64,000 bases of DNA from Campanula takesimana (taxonomy: Eukaryota > Streptophyta > Magnoliopsida > Asterales > Campanulaceae): the NCBI GenBank assembly GCA_026119855.1, contig JAOWBW010000060.1, forward strand, positions 1,550,001-1,614,000, in the 5' to 3' direction. Both the position numbers and the translations under genes were made by a program. Below, piece after piece: positions 36,094 to 48,219 of the stretch; position 1 is the first letter of the stretch, and every line of letters begins with the position of its first letter. The notes beneath the pieces were generated by a model that worked only from the letters and a program-made list of their open reading frames with translations, searched no databases and had not been told where the DNA came from.

Positions 36094-37099
36094 TATAACG
36101 CCCATCCTTAATCTCGTTAAATATTTGACTTATTTGTTAAATTCTTGACTTGCTTGTTAAATTCTTGAATAGCATAATTATATGCTATTTTATTTGAGTT
36201 AATTATTTAACTACTTTAGAAAATTAAGGTGGTTAAATGTCAAAGTTGAAAGTTTAGGGGCCTTTTTGTCAAAGTTAGAACTTGAGGGGCCTAATTGCAA
36301 TTTCTCAAAAGTTATAAGTATATATAGTAGTGTTGCTTTCTCTGAGAAAGGAGAATTCTCCATTTCTCTCGATCATTCTTACTCTGTCTCAAAAAGAAAG
36401 TTGGGGTTACCCTATTCTCGACTCCTCGCGATTAATTATCCATCTGTTCGTGATTCCGGTCCCGGATAAATATTCGTGGCGTTGAATAGAGCGTTTCCTG
36501 CCGAACAGAAATTAATTTGGGTCAACTTGATTTCGGACTAGGTAAGTTATTAGCTCCCCCTTACTTGTAATAACATGCATATATGTTATTCCCGATACTT
36601 GTTCTTGTTAAAATTGTGTTTTGAGCAATTTTTGTGATACTTGTAATTTTGGGACGAAGGGAGTATAAATATTATGCGTACACAAGAAAATTGGAAAAAT
36701 TGGTTCAAATTGGTTAACCTCCTGGGTTTGCAAATTGTTAAATTGTACTCCTATTCGTGAGACGGTAAAATAGTAACTTGATTTAAATATTATTAGAAAA
36801 ATTGTACCATTATTTGTGGTACGGGGAAATGAATGGAAGTATCCCTAAATGGATATAGTAGTATAATATAAAATTGTACTTATACTTTTGGGGTCGGTGA
36901 AATATTTAATTGAAATAAAAGGAAATTGTCCTATTATTTATGGGACGATAAAAGAAATGAATTGAGCTTGAAAATAGGTGTTAAGAAAATGTTTGTATAC
37001 TCCTGGGTGTATTAAAATGTTAATAGAAAGTTACTCCTACATTTGGGACGGAGATTTCTTAACCTGGGAAAGAAATGAAAATTTCGCATTTTGGTACCT

Positions 37100-37210
37100 T
37101 GTGCGACCGCACAAAAACCCTTGGGCGACCGCCCATCTTTCTGAAAGGTTTTTCAAAGGAATTGATCTGCTTGTGTGCGACCGCACAGGCCATTTTAGGC
37201 GACCGCACAG
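37100..37210. repeat. GC-rich CG-NN-CG dyad cluster (D, 5' LTR)
   Basis: Four modules are present: TGTGCGACCGCACA (37100), GGGCGACCGCCC (37123), TGTGCGACCGCACA (37174) and AGGCGACCGCAC (37197). They are at the position where sister element C has GCGGGCGC modules, about 1.0-1.1 kb from the LTR start. Confidence 0.7.
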
Positions 37211-38859
37211 TTACCTGAAGAACAAAATGTTGTTTAAAGTTTGTATAAGTTGGAAGTAACTCTAGTTAAGGTATATCACCTTAGTATAAGATGTCCTAGC
37301 AAGTGTTGTGACACCTTAGGGGCATCAGAACTTGGTCTTAAACATGAATACTCATTTAATTAAAATGAGAATTTAGTCTTGTACATGAACACTTATAGAA
37401 CTCAAATGAGAACTTGAGTATAAAAGGAAGAACTCTTTTATGTGTCTTGAAAGTGCTATGAACAAGCACTTATGTGTTATGCTTGTCTTGGAACCTATGT
37501 TTGTGCACCTTGAGAGCACCAAATTAGTGTCTTGAGCTCGAATATCCTATGTAGGGGATTATGAAATTGTAAGTATGAGTTGTATAGCTCATTTACTTAA
37601 TTTGAACTCGAAGTATTCTTGGTCTAGGTTTAGGGTACTACCCTAGATGGCCTAGATGAGTGTTGTAGAACACTCTAGTACTGAAAATAGTCCCTTTGTG
37701 AACAAATGAAATGTGGACTTGAATCATAATTAAATGATAACTTGGATATAAGAGTAGTAACTCTTTTATGTGTCTTGAAGTTAATGTTTGTGTACCTTAA
37801 GGGCACCAACTAATGTCTTAAGCTTGAATGTTCCAAGAAAAGGATTTGAAAATAATTCGTAAAAGATGTATAATTCATCTACCTAGCTTGAACTTGAAGT
37901 ATAAGATAATTAACTCTTGTACATGTTTAACCATCCAAATAAATGGATTGAAAACTTGGATATAAGATGATAAAATCTTGTATATGTCTTGAATGTCCTG
38001 AATGTCTTAAGATGAGACAGTAACTTGAAGTATAAGACAATAAAATCTTGTACATGACTTGAACATCCAAATAATTGGATTAAGACTTGAATATAAGATT
38101 ATAAAATATTGTACGTGCCTTGACACCAATATATGTGTATGGTAATAAACTTGAAAGAGTCTTGATGCGTATATGCAAATCTTGCATATATTTACTTGAT
38201 AGAATGTGGCTTCTTGATTGATTGGTACATGGTATGAATAACCAAAGAAGTGGGTTATGGAACTAGATAGAGAATGATTAACTCTACTACATACTTGAAC
38301 TTGATACGTGTATATTGGAAGTTCTATAAATAAGCACTAAAGTGTAAATGATTTGGTTTTTAATCGTGTATATACTCAATGAAGTATATAAAATATAAAG
38401 AAGATATCTTGTCTTGAAATGGGTTCCTAAAGAAAATAGGGACTAGTGTAATATGAAGATAATTCATATAATCGTGAATACTACGATTTAAATTAATAAG
38501 AATGGTTATAGAACACAATATGTGTTAGAAATGTATTCGATTATTAACAATACATATACGTGAAGTATGACTGTGTCTAGGTACAATGTGACCTATTCTT
38601 CTACGTGTTTAGAGTCTAAGGTATTGGGCTCTACTTGATAGTAAGGGTATCGTGATAGACACTTTAATGTGTTAAACGTGATATGAATATGTACGTGCAA
38701 ACTTGGCATGTGACAAAATGATATAGAATGATATACCCTACTACTTGACTGAAGTCTGTTATAAATGGACTCTTACTTGGATTAATCGTGTTACATGGAC
38801 ACCTTATGTGCCATTGTTATCTTGGTTTGTATTCGCAATAATTGCGTACGTGTACCTAT

Positions 38860-38973
38860 ATTCTCGTGAGCACATGTTACATGATTACATGGTGCATATT
38901 CTCGTGAGCACATGATACATGATTACATGGTGCATATTCTCATGAGCACATGATATATGATTACATGGTGCAT
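38860..38973 (+). repeat. 38-bp tandem repeat, 3 units (D, 5' LTR)
   Basis: Three units of the repeat known from C (here reading ATTCTCGTGAGCACATG at the start). Confidence 0.92.
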
Positions 38974-39581
38974 AAAGATGGGTCCACTAATATGGGACTT
39001 AGTTCTATTCTCGTAGTTCAAGTAAACATCTACTTGTGCATTCTTGTGTGAGTCCAGCTGGTTCTCCTTGCTTGTTCGAAAATATATAGGTTCACGCTTG
39101 TCGCGAGAGCTGGGGCTTAAGTGACAATCGGGTCCCTATGTATTTTCGCCTGACCCCTTACTACCGGCCATAGTAAGGGCATAGCTTCCTTGGTTGGAGC
39201 AATAATCCTGACCTAAGTGAATGCTAAACTCTTGTCTTGAACACCACGTGGATCTTGTTCTTGTGGATGATAATGGTTACCAGGTCTTCTTATATACTGC
39301 ACAGCAGTCTCTTGTTCTTGTTCTTGGTTATCCTCAGCTAGAAAAGCATCGACAACAAATGGTATTCTTGGGAGGAATAAGGAAGGATTCAGGTAAAAAT
39401 GCGTGATAGGCCTATGTGCATCTTGGTGAGCTGGTCTAGCCTCTCACATTACTTGACTACTTGTTACCTGATCATATCTTGAGCTTGATTACTTGTTGAG
39501 TTGGCTTAGCCTCTCCTATACTTGTTACTTGATGATACTTGATATATGTTTAGTTGAGTATCTACTTGTATTGCATGATAA

Positions 39582-39630
39582 CATGACATATAGTTGCATG
39601 TTAATAGCTTACTGAGATTTATCTCACCCT
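39582..39630 (+). promoter_or_regulatory. conserved LTR block with TGAGAT/ATCTCA dyad (D, 5' LTR)
   Basis: The order CATGACATATAGTTGCATG, AGCTTACTGAGAT, TT, ATCTCACCC is followed by TTTATTTG and a short C run. It matches the block in C, B and A. Confidence 0.4.
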
Positions 39631-40050
39631 TTATTTGTTTAATTGTTTCCCCCCCAGAAAAGCAGGGGATAGTAAGCAGTGAGGCTCGACTTAGCTGGGA
39701 ACTTACTCAGCAGGATATTCTTGTTCGAAGTTAGTGTCCTTTTATATTTTGGTAAGGACGATCTTGTATGAGTTAATAAACTCTGGGCTTGTATTGGGGG
39801 TAGTATTTGTTGTCCCTAGACAGTTCTTGATGCCAACTTATTTGCTAGGCATGTCTTCCGCTGTATGTAACCTTGTTTGGTTTTAATTTTCTTGGTCTAG
39901 GACTCGTGTGAGCTATCTTAGCTCCCTAATATTGAGTATATATATCATGTCAGTTTGTTTCTAACAGGTCTGTTAGTTTCTTGTTTTTTGTTAGTTACGC
40001 GCACCAGGTTCGAGGTTCTATTAGGGGATCCCGGGACTTGGGGCGTGTTA

Positions 40051-41347
40051 GTTTGGTATCAGAGCTATGGTTTAGCTCTAAGCCTGGATAGGGTCTATGG
40101 CCTAGGTTGGGTTAGTCTTGGGTGTGTTTTCGACGCCGAGTGCCTCGTTACTTGTTGTTATACCAGGCATAGGACTGGTGTTGATAGTGTTAATCCAATT
40201 GGATTAGATGGTTTGAGAATCGAGAGCGCGAGTCTTTAAAGACTTAGGCGTATCTATCTTGTCTTGTGGACATTGTTTCGTGCTATATATGCATGCTTGT
40301 CCTTATCTCGTGAATTGCGTGGAAGTGTATTCTCTAGTAGGAGACTACGTGTTGATATTGTTATTAGTAAGAGCTTGATAGAAGTTTGGGTGATAACACC
40401 CTATACGTTCTATGTTAACTTGGTCATGTTACCTAGATGGGACATTGATGTGATACGTGTTATGATTTGGCTTTCTATACGTTATGCCATTCTTGTTTGC
40501 CACAATAGATGGTAATTATTTCTATGCTAGTATGCTTGATTATATATGTGAGCATGATAGATTTATGCATAACCTTTATGTTCTACATTGAAAGTCTAGA
40601 AAGGGTTCTTGAGATTGTACTGGGTATTTAACCTATCTGATTGATAGTGGAATTTCTATACCAAACCAGATGGATGTATCCATTCTTGATGAGAAACTTG
40701 GGTTATCTTGAGTTGTTACAGTGCAAATACAGTGCTAACACCTGGATTAATGTTCTTGACCTCGATTGAGTTAAACGAGTTGAAGATTCAACTTGAGAAT
40801 TTCTTGATAGAGGATATATCTACCTTGTAGTGGATGTCTGAAGTGAGTATCTATGTTGACCTATAAGTGGAAACAACCAAGGTACGCGTGTTCTTGAGAT
40901 TTTCTTGATCTTGTTAGAGATTCATTAATAAATTTCGAAGGCAGCTCTATCGTTAACTATTTGACACCGAGAGCTACATCTTTTGATGGATTGTCTTGAT
41001 GGATTGATATACGTAAAGTCAGTTTTGAATATTGAAACGATGGATAACCACGACTTCAATATCTGAGATTGTCTAGTGGATTTGACTAGTATTACAGTGA
41101 TCTGGAGGATATGACCAGTCCTATTATTTTAGTGGATATGTCAAGTTTCACCGATATAGTGGATTGACTAATCGAGTCTACTTGACTTTATGTGTTTTGA
41201 TGTTATAGTTTATACATCTAGATTGCATAGAATATTTGTGAGTATCTGTGCATAGTCTTGATGCTCTTGAGTTCTATTTGTTGATTATATATGTTATAAT
41301 CTTGATCAGTAAAATTCGAGGACGAATTTTCTTTAAGGTGGGGAGGA
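40051..41347 (+). other. Internal region of element D
   Basis: This 1297-bp region starts with the primer site and ends with the polypurine tract. It is homologous to 13097-14473 of C throughout. An RT remnant lies at 40759-40818. The 84-codon frame at 40264-40515 shares about 45 C-terminal residues with a frame in C, but shared ancestry alone explains that. Confidence 0.82.
40759..40818 (+). pseudogene. RT N-terminal remnant in element D
   Basis: It reads TSIELNELKIQLENFL, the same scrap as in C (13625-13699) and homologous to the pre-RT segment of A and B. It is followed by stops. Confidence 0.65.
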
Positions 41348-42353
41348 TGTAACGCCCATCTTTAATCTCGTTAAATATTTGACTTATTTGTTAAATTCTT
41401 GACTTGCTTGTTAAATTCTTGAATAGCATAATTATATGCTATTTTATTTGAGTTAATTATTTAACTACTTTAGAAAATTAAGGTGGTTAAATGTCAAAGT
41501 TGAAAGTTTAGGGGCCTTTTTGTCAAAGTTAGAACTTGAGGGGCCTAATTGCAATTTCTCAAAAGTTATAAGTATATATAGTAGTGTTGCTTTCTCTGAG
41601 AAAGGAGAATTCTCCATTTCTCTCGATCATTCTTACTCTGTCTCAAAAAGAAAGTTGGGGTTACCCTATTCTCGACTCCTCGCGATTAATTATCCCTCTG
41701 TTCGTGATTCCGGTCCCGGATAAATATTTGTGGCGTTGAATAGAGCGTTTCCTGCCGAACAGAAATTAATTTGGGTCAACTTGATTTCGGACTAGGTAAG
41801 TTATTTGCTCCCCCTTACTTGTAATAACATGCATATATGTTATTCCCGATACTTGTTCTTGCTAAAATTGTGTTTTGAGCAATTTTTGTGATACTTGTAA
41901 TTTTGGGACGATGGGAGTATAAATATTATGCGTACAAAAGAAAATTGGAAAAATTGGTTCAAATTGGTTAACCTCCTGGGTTTGCAAATTGTTAAATTGT
42001 ACTCCTATTCGTGGGACGGTAAAATAGTAACTTGATTTAAATATTATTAGAAAAATTGTACCATTATTTGTGGTACGGGGAAATGAATGGAAGTATCCCT
42101 AAATGGATATAGTAGTATAATATAAAATTGTACTTATACTTTTGGGGTCGGTGAAATATTTAATTGAAATAAAAGGAAATTGTCCTATTATTTATGGGAC
42201 GATAAAAGAAATGAATTGAGCTTGAAAATAGGTGTTAAGAAAATGTTTGTATACTCCTGGGTGTATTAAAATGTTAATAGAAAGTTACTCCTACGTTTGG
42301 GACGGAGATTTCTTAACCTGGGAAAGAAATGAAAATTTCGCATTTTGGTACCT

Positions 42354-42463
42354 TGTGCGACCGCACAAAAACCCTTGGGCGACCGCCCATCTTTCTGAAA
42401 GGTTTTTCAAAGGAATTGACCTGCTTGTGTGCGACCGCACAGGCCATTTTAGGCGACCGCACA
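42354..42463. repeat. GC-rich CG-NN-CG dyad cluster (D, 3' LTR)
   Basis: The same four modules as at 37100-37210, unchanged in sequence and spacing. Confidence 0.7.
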
Positions 42464-44113
42464 GTTACCTGAAGAACAAAATGTTGTTTAAAGTTTGTAT
42501 AAGTTGGAAGTAACTCTAGTTAAGGTATATCACCTTAGTATAAGATGTCCTAGCAAGTGTTGTGACACCTTAGGGGCATCAGAACTTGGTCTTAAACATG
42601 AATACTCATTTAATTAAAATGAGAATTTAGTCTTGTACATGAACACTTATAGAACTCAAATGAGAACTTGAGTATAAAAGGAAGAACTCTTTTATGTGTC
42701 TTGAAAGTGCTATGAACAAGCACTTATGTGTTATGCTTGTCTTGGAACCTATGTTTGTGCACCTTGAGAGCACCAAATTAGTGTCTTGAGCTCGAATATC
42801 CTATGTAGGGGATTATGAAATTGTAAGTATGAGTTGTATAGCTCATTTACTTAATTTGAACTCGAAGTATTCTTGGTCTAGGTTTAGGGTACTACCCTAG
42901 ATGGCCTAGATGAGTGTTGTAGAACACTCTAGTACTGAAAATAGTCCCTTTGTGAACAAATGAAATATGGACTTGAATCATAATTAAATGATAACTTGGA
43001 TATAAGAGTAGTAACTCTTTTATGTGTTTTGAAGTTAATGTTTGTGTACCTTAAGGGCACCAACTAATGTCTTAAGCTTGAATGTTCCAAGAAAAGGATT
43101 TGAAAATAATTCGTAAAAGATGTATAATTCATCTACCTAGCTTGAACTTGAAGTATAAGATAATTAACTCTTGTACATGTTTAACCATCCAAATAAATGG
43201 ATTGAAAACTTGGATATAAGATGATAAAATCTTGTATATGTCTTGAATGTCCTGAATGTCTTAAGATGAGACAGTAACTTGAAGTATAAGACAATAAAAT
43301 CTTGTACATGACTTGAACATCCAAATAATTGGATTAAGACTTGAATATAAGATTATAAAATATTGTACGTGCCTTGACACCAATATATGTGTATGGTAAT
43401 AAACTTGAAAGAGTCTTGATGTGTATATGCAAATCTTGCATATATTTACTTGATAGAATGTGGCTTCTTGATTGATTGGTACATGGTATGAATAACCAAA
43501 GAAGTGGGTTATGGAACTAGATAGAGAATGATTAACTCTACTACATACTTGAACTTGATACGTGTATATTGGAAGTGCTATAAATAAGCACTGAAGTGTA
43601 AATGATTTGGTTTTTAATCGTGTATATACTCAATGAAGTATATAAAATATAAAGGAGATATCTTGTCTTGAAATGGGTCCCTAAAGAAAATAGGGACTAG
43701 TGTAATATGAAGATAATTCATATAATCGTGAATACTACGATTTAAATTAATAAGAATGGTTATAGAACACAATATGTGTTAGAAATGTATTCGATTATTA
43801 ACAATACATATACGTGAAGTATGACTGTGTCTAGGTACAATGTGACCTATTCTTCTACGTGTTTAGAGTCTAAGGTATTGGGCTCTACTTGATAGTAAGG
43901 GTATCGTGATAGACACTTTAATGTGTTAAACGTGATATGAATATGTACGTGCAAACTTGGCATGTGACAAAATGATATAGAATGATATACCCTACTACTT
44001 GACTGAAGTCTGTTATAAATGGACTCTTAGTTGGATTAATCATGTTACATGGACACCTTATGTGCCATTGTTATCTTTGTTTGTATTCGCAATAATTGCG
44101 TACGTGTACCTAT

Positions 44114-44227
44114 ATTCTCGTGAGCACATGATACATGATTACATGGTACATATTCTCGTGAGCACATGATACATGATTACATGGTGCATATTCTCGTGAG
44201 CACATGATATATGATTACATGGTGCAT
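44114..44227 (+). repeat. 38-bp tandem repeat, 3 units (D, 3' LTR)
   Basis: Three units, as in the upstream LTR (38860-38973), with a few substitutions. Confidence 0.9.
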
Positions 44228-45307
44228 AAAGACGGGTCCACTAATATGGGACTTAGTTCTATTCTCGTAGTTCAAGTAAACATCTACTTGTGCATTCTTG
44301 TGTGAGTCCAGCTGGTTCTCCTTGCTTGTTCGAAAATATATAGGTTCACGCTTGTCGCGAGAGCTGGGGCTTAAGTGACAATCGGGTCCCTATGTATTTC
44401 CGCCTGACCCCTTACTACCGGCCATAGTAAGGGCATAGCTTCCTTGGTTGGAGCAATAAGCCTGACCTAAGTGAATGCTAAACTCTTGTCTTGAACACCA
44501 CGTGAATCTTGTTCTTGTGGATGACACTGGTTACCAGGTCTTCTTATATACTGCACAGCAGTCTCTTGTTCTTGTTCTTGGTTGTCCTCAGCTAGAAAAG
44601 CATCGACAACAAATGGTATTCTTGGGAGGAATAAGGAAGGATTCAGGTAAAAATGCGTGATAGGCCTATGTGAATCTTGGTGAGCTGGTCTAGCCTCTCA
44701 CACTACTTGACTACTTGTTACCTGATCATATCTTGAGCTTGATTACTTGTTGAGTTGGCTTAGCCTCTCCTATACTTGTTACTTGATGATACTTGATATA
44801 TGTTTAGTTGAGTATCTACTTGTATTGCATGATAACATGACATATAGTTGCATGTTAATAGCTTACTGAGATTTATCTCACCCTTTATTTGTTTAATTGT
44901 TTCCCCCCTCCCAGGAAAGCAGGGGATAGTACGCAGTGAGGCTCGACTTAGCTGGGAACTTACTCAGCAGGATATTCTTGTTCGAAGTTAGTGTCCTTTT
45001 ATATTTTGGTAAGGACGATCTTGTATGAGTTAATAAACTCTGGGCTTGTATTGGGGGTAGTATTTGTTGTCCCTAGACAGTTCTTGATGCCAGCTTATTT
45101 GCTAGGCATGTCTTCCGCTGTATGTAACCTTGTTTGGTTTTAATTTTCTTGGTCTAGGACTCGTGTGAGCTATCTTAGCTCCCTAATCTTGAGTATATAT
45201 ATCATGTCAGTTTGTTTCTAACATGTCTGTTAGTTTCTTGTTTCTTGTTAGTTACGCGCACCATGTTCGAGGTTCTATTAGGGGATCCCGGGACTTGGGG
45301 CGTGTCA

Positions 45308-45403
45308 TGAACACTATGATACACTTGTCCAGGAATTCTTGAAATATCCTATTTATCAGTTCCATAAATGCAGCAGGCGTATTAGCCAATCCGAATGGCA
45401 TCT
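45308..45403 (-). pseudogene. 96-bp RT segment of chromovirus E between D and B
   Basis: On the minus strand it encodes MPFGLANTPAAFMELINR and continues to the hydrophobic strand before the catalytic Asp pair. This is RT motif C. It continues directly from the E segment right of B (56525) and into the segment left of D (36093). Confidence 0.9.
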
Positions 45404-46235
45404 GTCACGACCCGAAAACCCGTCTCTATTTTCTAATAATAAATATTTAATTATGTATTTATTTCTTATATAATTGTTTAAATTATTATTTAATTAATAA
45501 TTTATGTGTGCATTTTATGTGTTAAAATAAATTATGCCTAGCATTTTATTTGGGCCATTTGTGCTAGTGTAGAAGTGTTGAGTCTTAATGGTTAGTGGGG
45601 AGTTTATTTGTAAAGGGTAGTAGTAGGGGAGGGGTCTAAGTGTAAATGTTCAAATAATCATCTTCCTACTCCCTCTCTTCTCCCTCACCTCGTCCTCACC
45701 CTACTCCATTCCCAGCATACTCTCTCTCTCTCCAAGAAAGGTGAATTTTTCTTCTCTCCCTTCTCTCTTCATTTTCATCCTCTTCCTCTCATCCTTTCTT
45801 CTTGCTCATTTTATGAAATGTGTTTAGATCGTCGATAGGATCGTAGGAAGCTAAGAATATTCGAATTCCGTCAACTTTGAGAAATCCGGGTAAGTTGCTT
45901 TTCCCCCATTTTCATGCTAGAAATGTTCATCAATGGTTGTATGATGTTATTGTTGTTGTTTATTGCAATCTTGGATGAGTTTTGAGTTATTTCAATTTGT
46001 TTGATAAATTTTGTGAGAAATTGATGTTGGGTTGAAATCTCTTGGATTGGATGTTCTAAATAATGTCTTATGAGCCATTTTAAGTTTCCAAGTTACTAGG
46101 GTACCTTGGTTTTGATATTTATAAGTATTATCCTTGGGGTTGTTGATTTGAATGTGAGAATTGTATTTTTTTTTTTGTCCATTTCCGAGTTGAAGAACCC
46201 AGGAAGGAATTCTGGGTTTGCTGTTAAACCGTGGA

Positions 46236-46445
46236 GGCGCGCGCACCCTCCCATAGGAGGCGCGCGCACCCTCTCCTCCTCCAATCTTGATTTTCCTTCT
46301 GATCAAAGGAGGCGCGCGCACCCCTTTCTTTTCCAAAAATCTCACCTTCTGTTGTGATGAAGCGCGCGCACCCTTTTAATTGAAGCGCGCGCACCCTCAC
46401 TTACCTTTTGGCGCAATTTCCTTCTGACTTCAGGAGGCGCGCGCA
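46236..46445. repeat. GC-rich dyad cluster, 6 modules (B, 5' LTR)
   Basis: Six GGCGCGCGC or AGCGCGCGC modules followed by ACCCT lie at about 46236, 46259, 46311, 46361, 46384 and 46436. The cluster lies about 830-1040 nt from the LTR start. The other B LTR has eight. Confidence 0.7.
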
Positions 46446-47226
46446 CCCTCTCCCCTGTTGTGAAATTTATTTTCCCTTTTTGACCAATCTTTGGAGAGCC
46501 ATATCTCCCTCATCCGGACTCCGTTTTAGGCGTATAAATTATCGTTTTAAAGTTCTCCTTGAGCTCTTCGAGATGAGTAAGTAGTTTTGGTTGTGTTCTT
46601 GAGTTAAATGGACCTTTTTGATTAAATGTGATATGGGAATTGTTTTATCAATGTTGAGATTATTGGAACACTTTAATTGTGTGTTGTTGGTTCATTTCAC
46701 TTTCTTGGTGACTTCTTGATAAAGATTCCCTACTTTGGAATCAGTGGTTGTTTATTTAAGCTAGTGTTTATTACTTAGCTTTCATTTGAAAGTCCAGCTG
46801 GTTATTTGTGTATCGATTCAGGCAATGGATAATACTATAATGGCACAGCCAAGTCCAGTATAGCATCGCCCATTGGTCCTTATTTCCTCATCCAGATTGG
46901 CCTTGGATGGGATGAGCTAGCTCCTTTTGTGAGTATTCTAGCTACACGTTTTGGGGCATGACTTTGTGGCATGGCTCCCGCCCTTTGTGACACGTTACTT
47001 TGTTATTGGTTCCGGTACCGGGGGGTTTTTCTCTTCAAGCTTTCATGCTACTATGAAGATGTTGATTGTTGATTATTGAAGCTGTGCAGCGACCTTTATT
47101 TGGTTCTATCAGTTGGGAAACCTTGGCTAATATCCTTTGTTACTTGTTTATTTCCACTGCTATATGTTAATTGATAAATGCTATGTGCTAAGTGATATTT
47201 ATTATTGTTATTTGCCTATTGCATCA

Positions 47227-47655
47227 TAGGGATGGCCGAACCGGACCGGAACCGGAAAACCGGACCGGAAAAGCCCGAAACCGGAGCAAACCGGGGAGTA
47301 AACCGGAACCGGAGTAACCGGAACCGTGGTAAGCGCGGGCCGGTTCAGGGTCACATATATGGCGAACCGGAACCGATCGGCATTTCCATTTAAAAAAATA
47401 AAAATCCCTTATTTTTCAATAAATTTTAACATGTTTATTCATTAGTGTATTATAAAATAAAAATCTCTTGTCTTTTAATAAATTTTAACATGTTTATTCA
47501 TTATTGTATGATAAAAAAAAAAAAAAAGGTAGCGTGGACTGAACCGGAACCGGATTGTGATGACCGAAACCGGAACCGGTGTAAGCGCGGGCCAGTTCAG
47601 GGTCACATATATACCGAACCGGAACCGGGCCCGGAACCGGTTTTGGTCATCCCTA
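47227..47655. mobile_element. hAT-like MITE in the B 5' LTR
   Basis: The inverted ends are TAGGGATGGCC and TAGGGATGACC (opposite strand). A perfect 8-bp duplication TTGCATCA flanks it (47219-47226, 47656-47663). The other B LTR has the empty site near 56090. It is 429 bp with no ORF of note. Inside are GAACCGG-rich ends and a two-copy internal duplication: AT-rich units near 47395-47520, and the phrase GTAAGCGCGGGCC at about 47330 and 47581. The 8-bp duplication and the end sequence point to the hAT superfamily. Confidence 0.9.
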
Positions 47656-47668
47656 TTGCATCATAGCA

Positions 47669-47712
47669 TGTCATGTAGTTGCATTAGTGACTTATTGAGA
47701 TTTATCTCACCC
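47669..47712 (+). promoter_or_regulatory. conserved LTR block with TGAGAT/ATCTCA dyad (B, 5' LTR)
   Basis: TGTCATGTAGTTGCAT, then GTGACTTAT, then TGAGATTTATCTCACCCC, followed by a C homopolymer at 47742-47756. The copy in the other LTR is at 56096-56140. Confidence 0.4.
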
Positions 47713-48219
47713 CCTTTCTTTTATCTTTGTTTTTCCTTAAACCCCCCCCCCCCCCAGGAGGAAAGGATTAGACTCGCTGATCACGAGGAGGACGTCGCGA
47801 GGGTTGAGCTTTTGGGGCAAGTTGTTATTGATGGGTTTACATTATATAATTGTGTAACCTTTTTTGGGAATAGTTGTACCAAACTTGACGTCATTAGAAT
47901 TTGTATATTTTATTATTTTGGGTGTAAGCTTATGGAGCTTACACTAGTTTATATTTTTTTTGTTCCAGTTGGATTTCAAAACTTGGTGTTATCATCTTTT
48001 GGTATAAAAGGAAATTTTCATCTTCATTATTTTAGAGTTTATTATTTAAGTCGACGTCCAGCTCGTGTACTCCGGGCCCGCGGGGTCGGGGTCGCGACAG
48101 TTGGTATCAGAGCTATGGTTTAGCTCTAAGTATAAGTCTAGGTGGACTAGTATGACCTAGGAGGGTAGTTGTGTTCGGAGTGAGTAACGGTTGATGTTTT
48201 ATGCAGGTAATTATTCACA

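Larger units (their letters stand above)
36094..40050 (+). repeat. 5' LTR of element D
   Basis: Both terminal dinucleotides are mutated: it starts TATAACGCCC (TG to TA) and ends GCGTGTTA (CA to TA). The downstream LTR keeps TG and CA. It contains the dyad cluster 37100-37210, hairpin-rich DNA 37270-39200, three 38-bp repeats and the conserved block 39582-39630. Confidence 0.92.
36094..45307 (+). mobile_element. Element D: non-autonomous large-LTR retrotransposon
   Basis: This is a complete element of 9214 bp: LTRs of 3957 and 3960 bp around 1297 bp of internal DNA, with TGAAC duplicated on both sides (36089-36093, 45308-45312). The primer site GTTTGGTATCAGAGC is at 40051-40065 and polypurine tract AAGGTGGGGAGGA at 41335-41347, so it runs on the plus strand. 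It is a sister of C. It landed in the RT catalytic motif of E. The LTRs differ at only scattered positions, so insertion is fairly recent. No gag-pol remains beyond an RT scrap. Confidence 0.93.
41348..45307 (+). repeat. 3' LTR of element D
   Basis: This 3960-bp LTR starts TGTAACGCCC and ends GCGTGTCA with both terminal dinucleotides intact. The dyad cluster is at 42354-42463, three 38-bp repeats at 44114-44227 and the conserved block at 44836-44884. Confidence 0.93.
45404..48099 (+). repeat. 5' LTR of chromovirus B (with MITE)
   Basis: It begins TGTCACGACCCG and ends GGTCGCGACA. It is 2696 bp, including a 429-bp MITE plus its 8-bp duplication. The dyad cluster is at 46236-46445, the conserved block at 47669-47712 and a C tract at 47742-47756. 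Confidence 0.92.

Noticed and set aside
36266..36469. 67-codon frame repeated exactly at 41520-41723
   Set aside because: It is LTR sequence of element D present in both LTRs and does not stand as a gene by itself.
47557..48123. 188-codon open frame upstream of B gag
   Set aside because: It runs across the MITE end, the poly(C) tract and the LTR end into the primer site. It is a chance frame across unrelated sequences.
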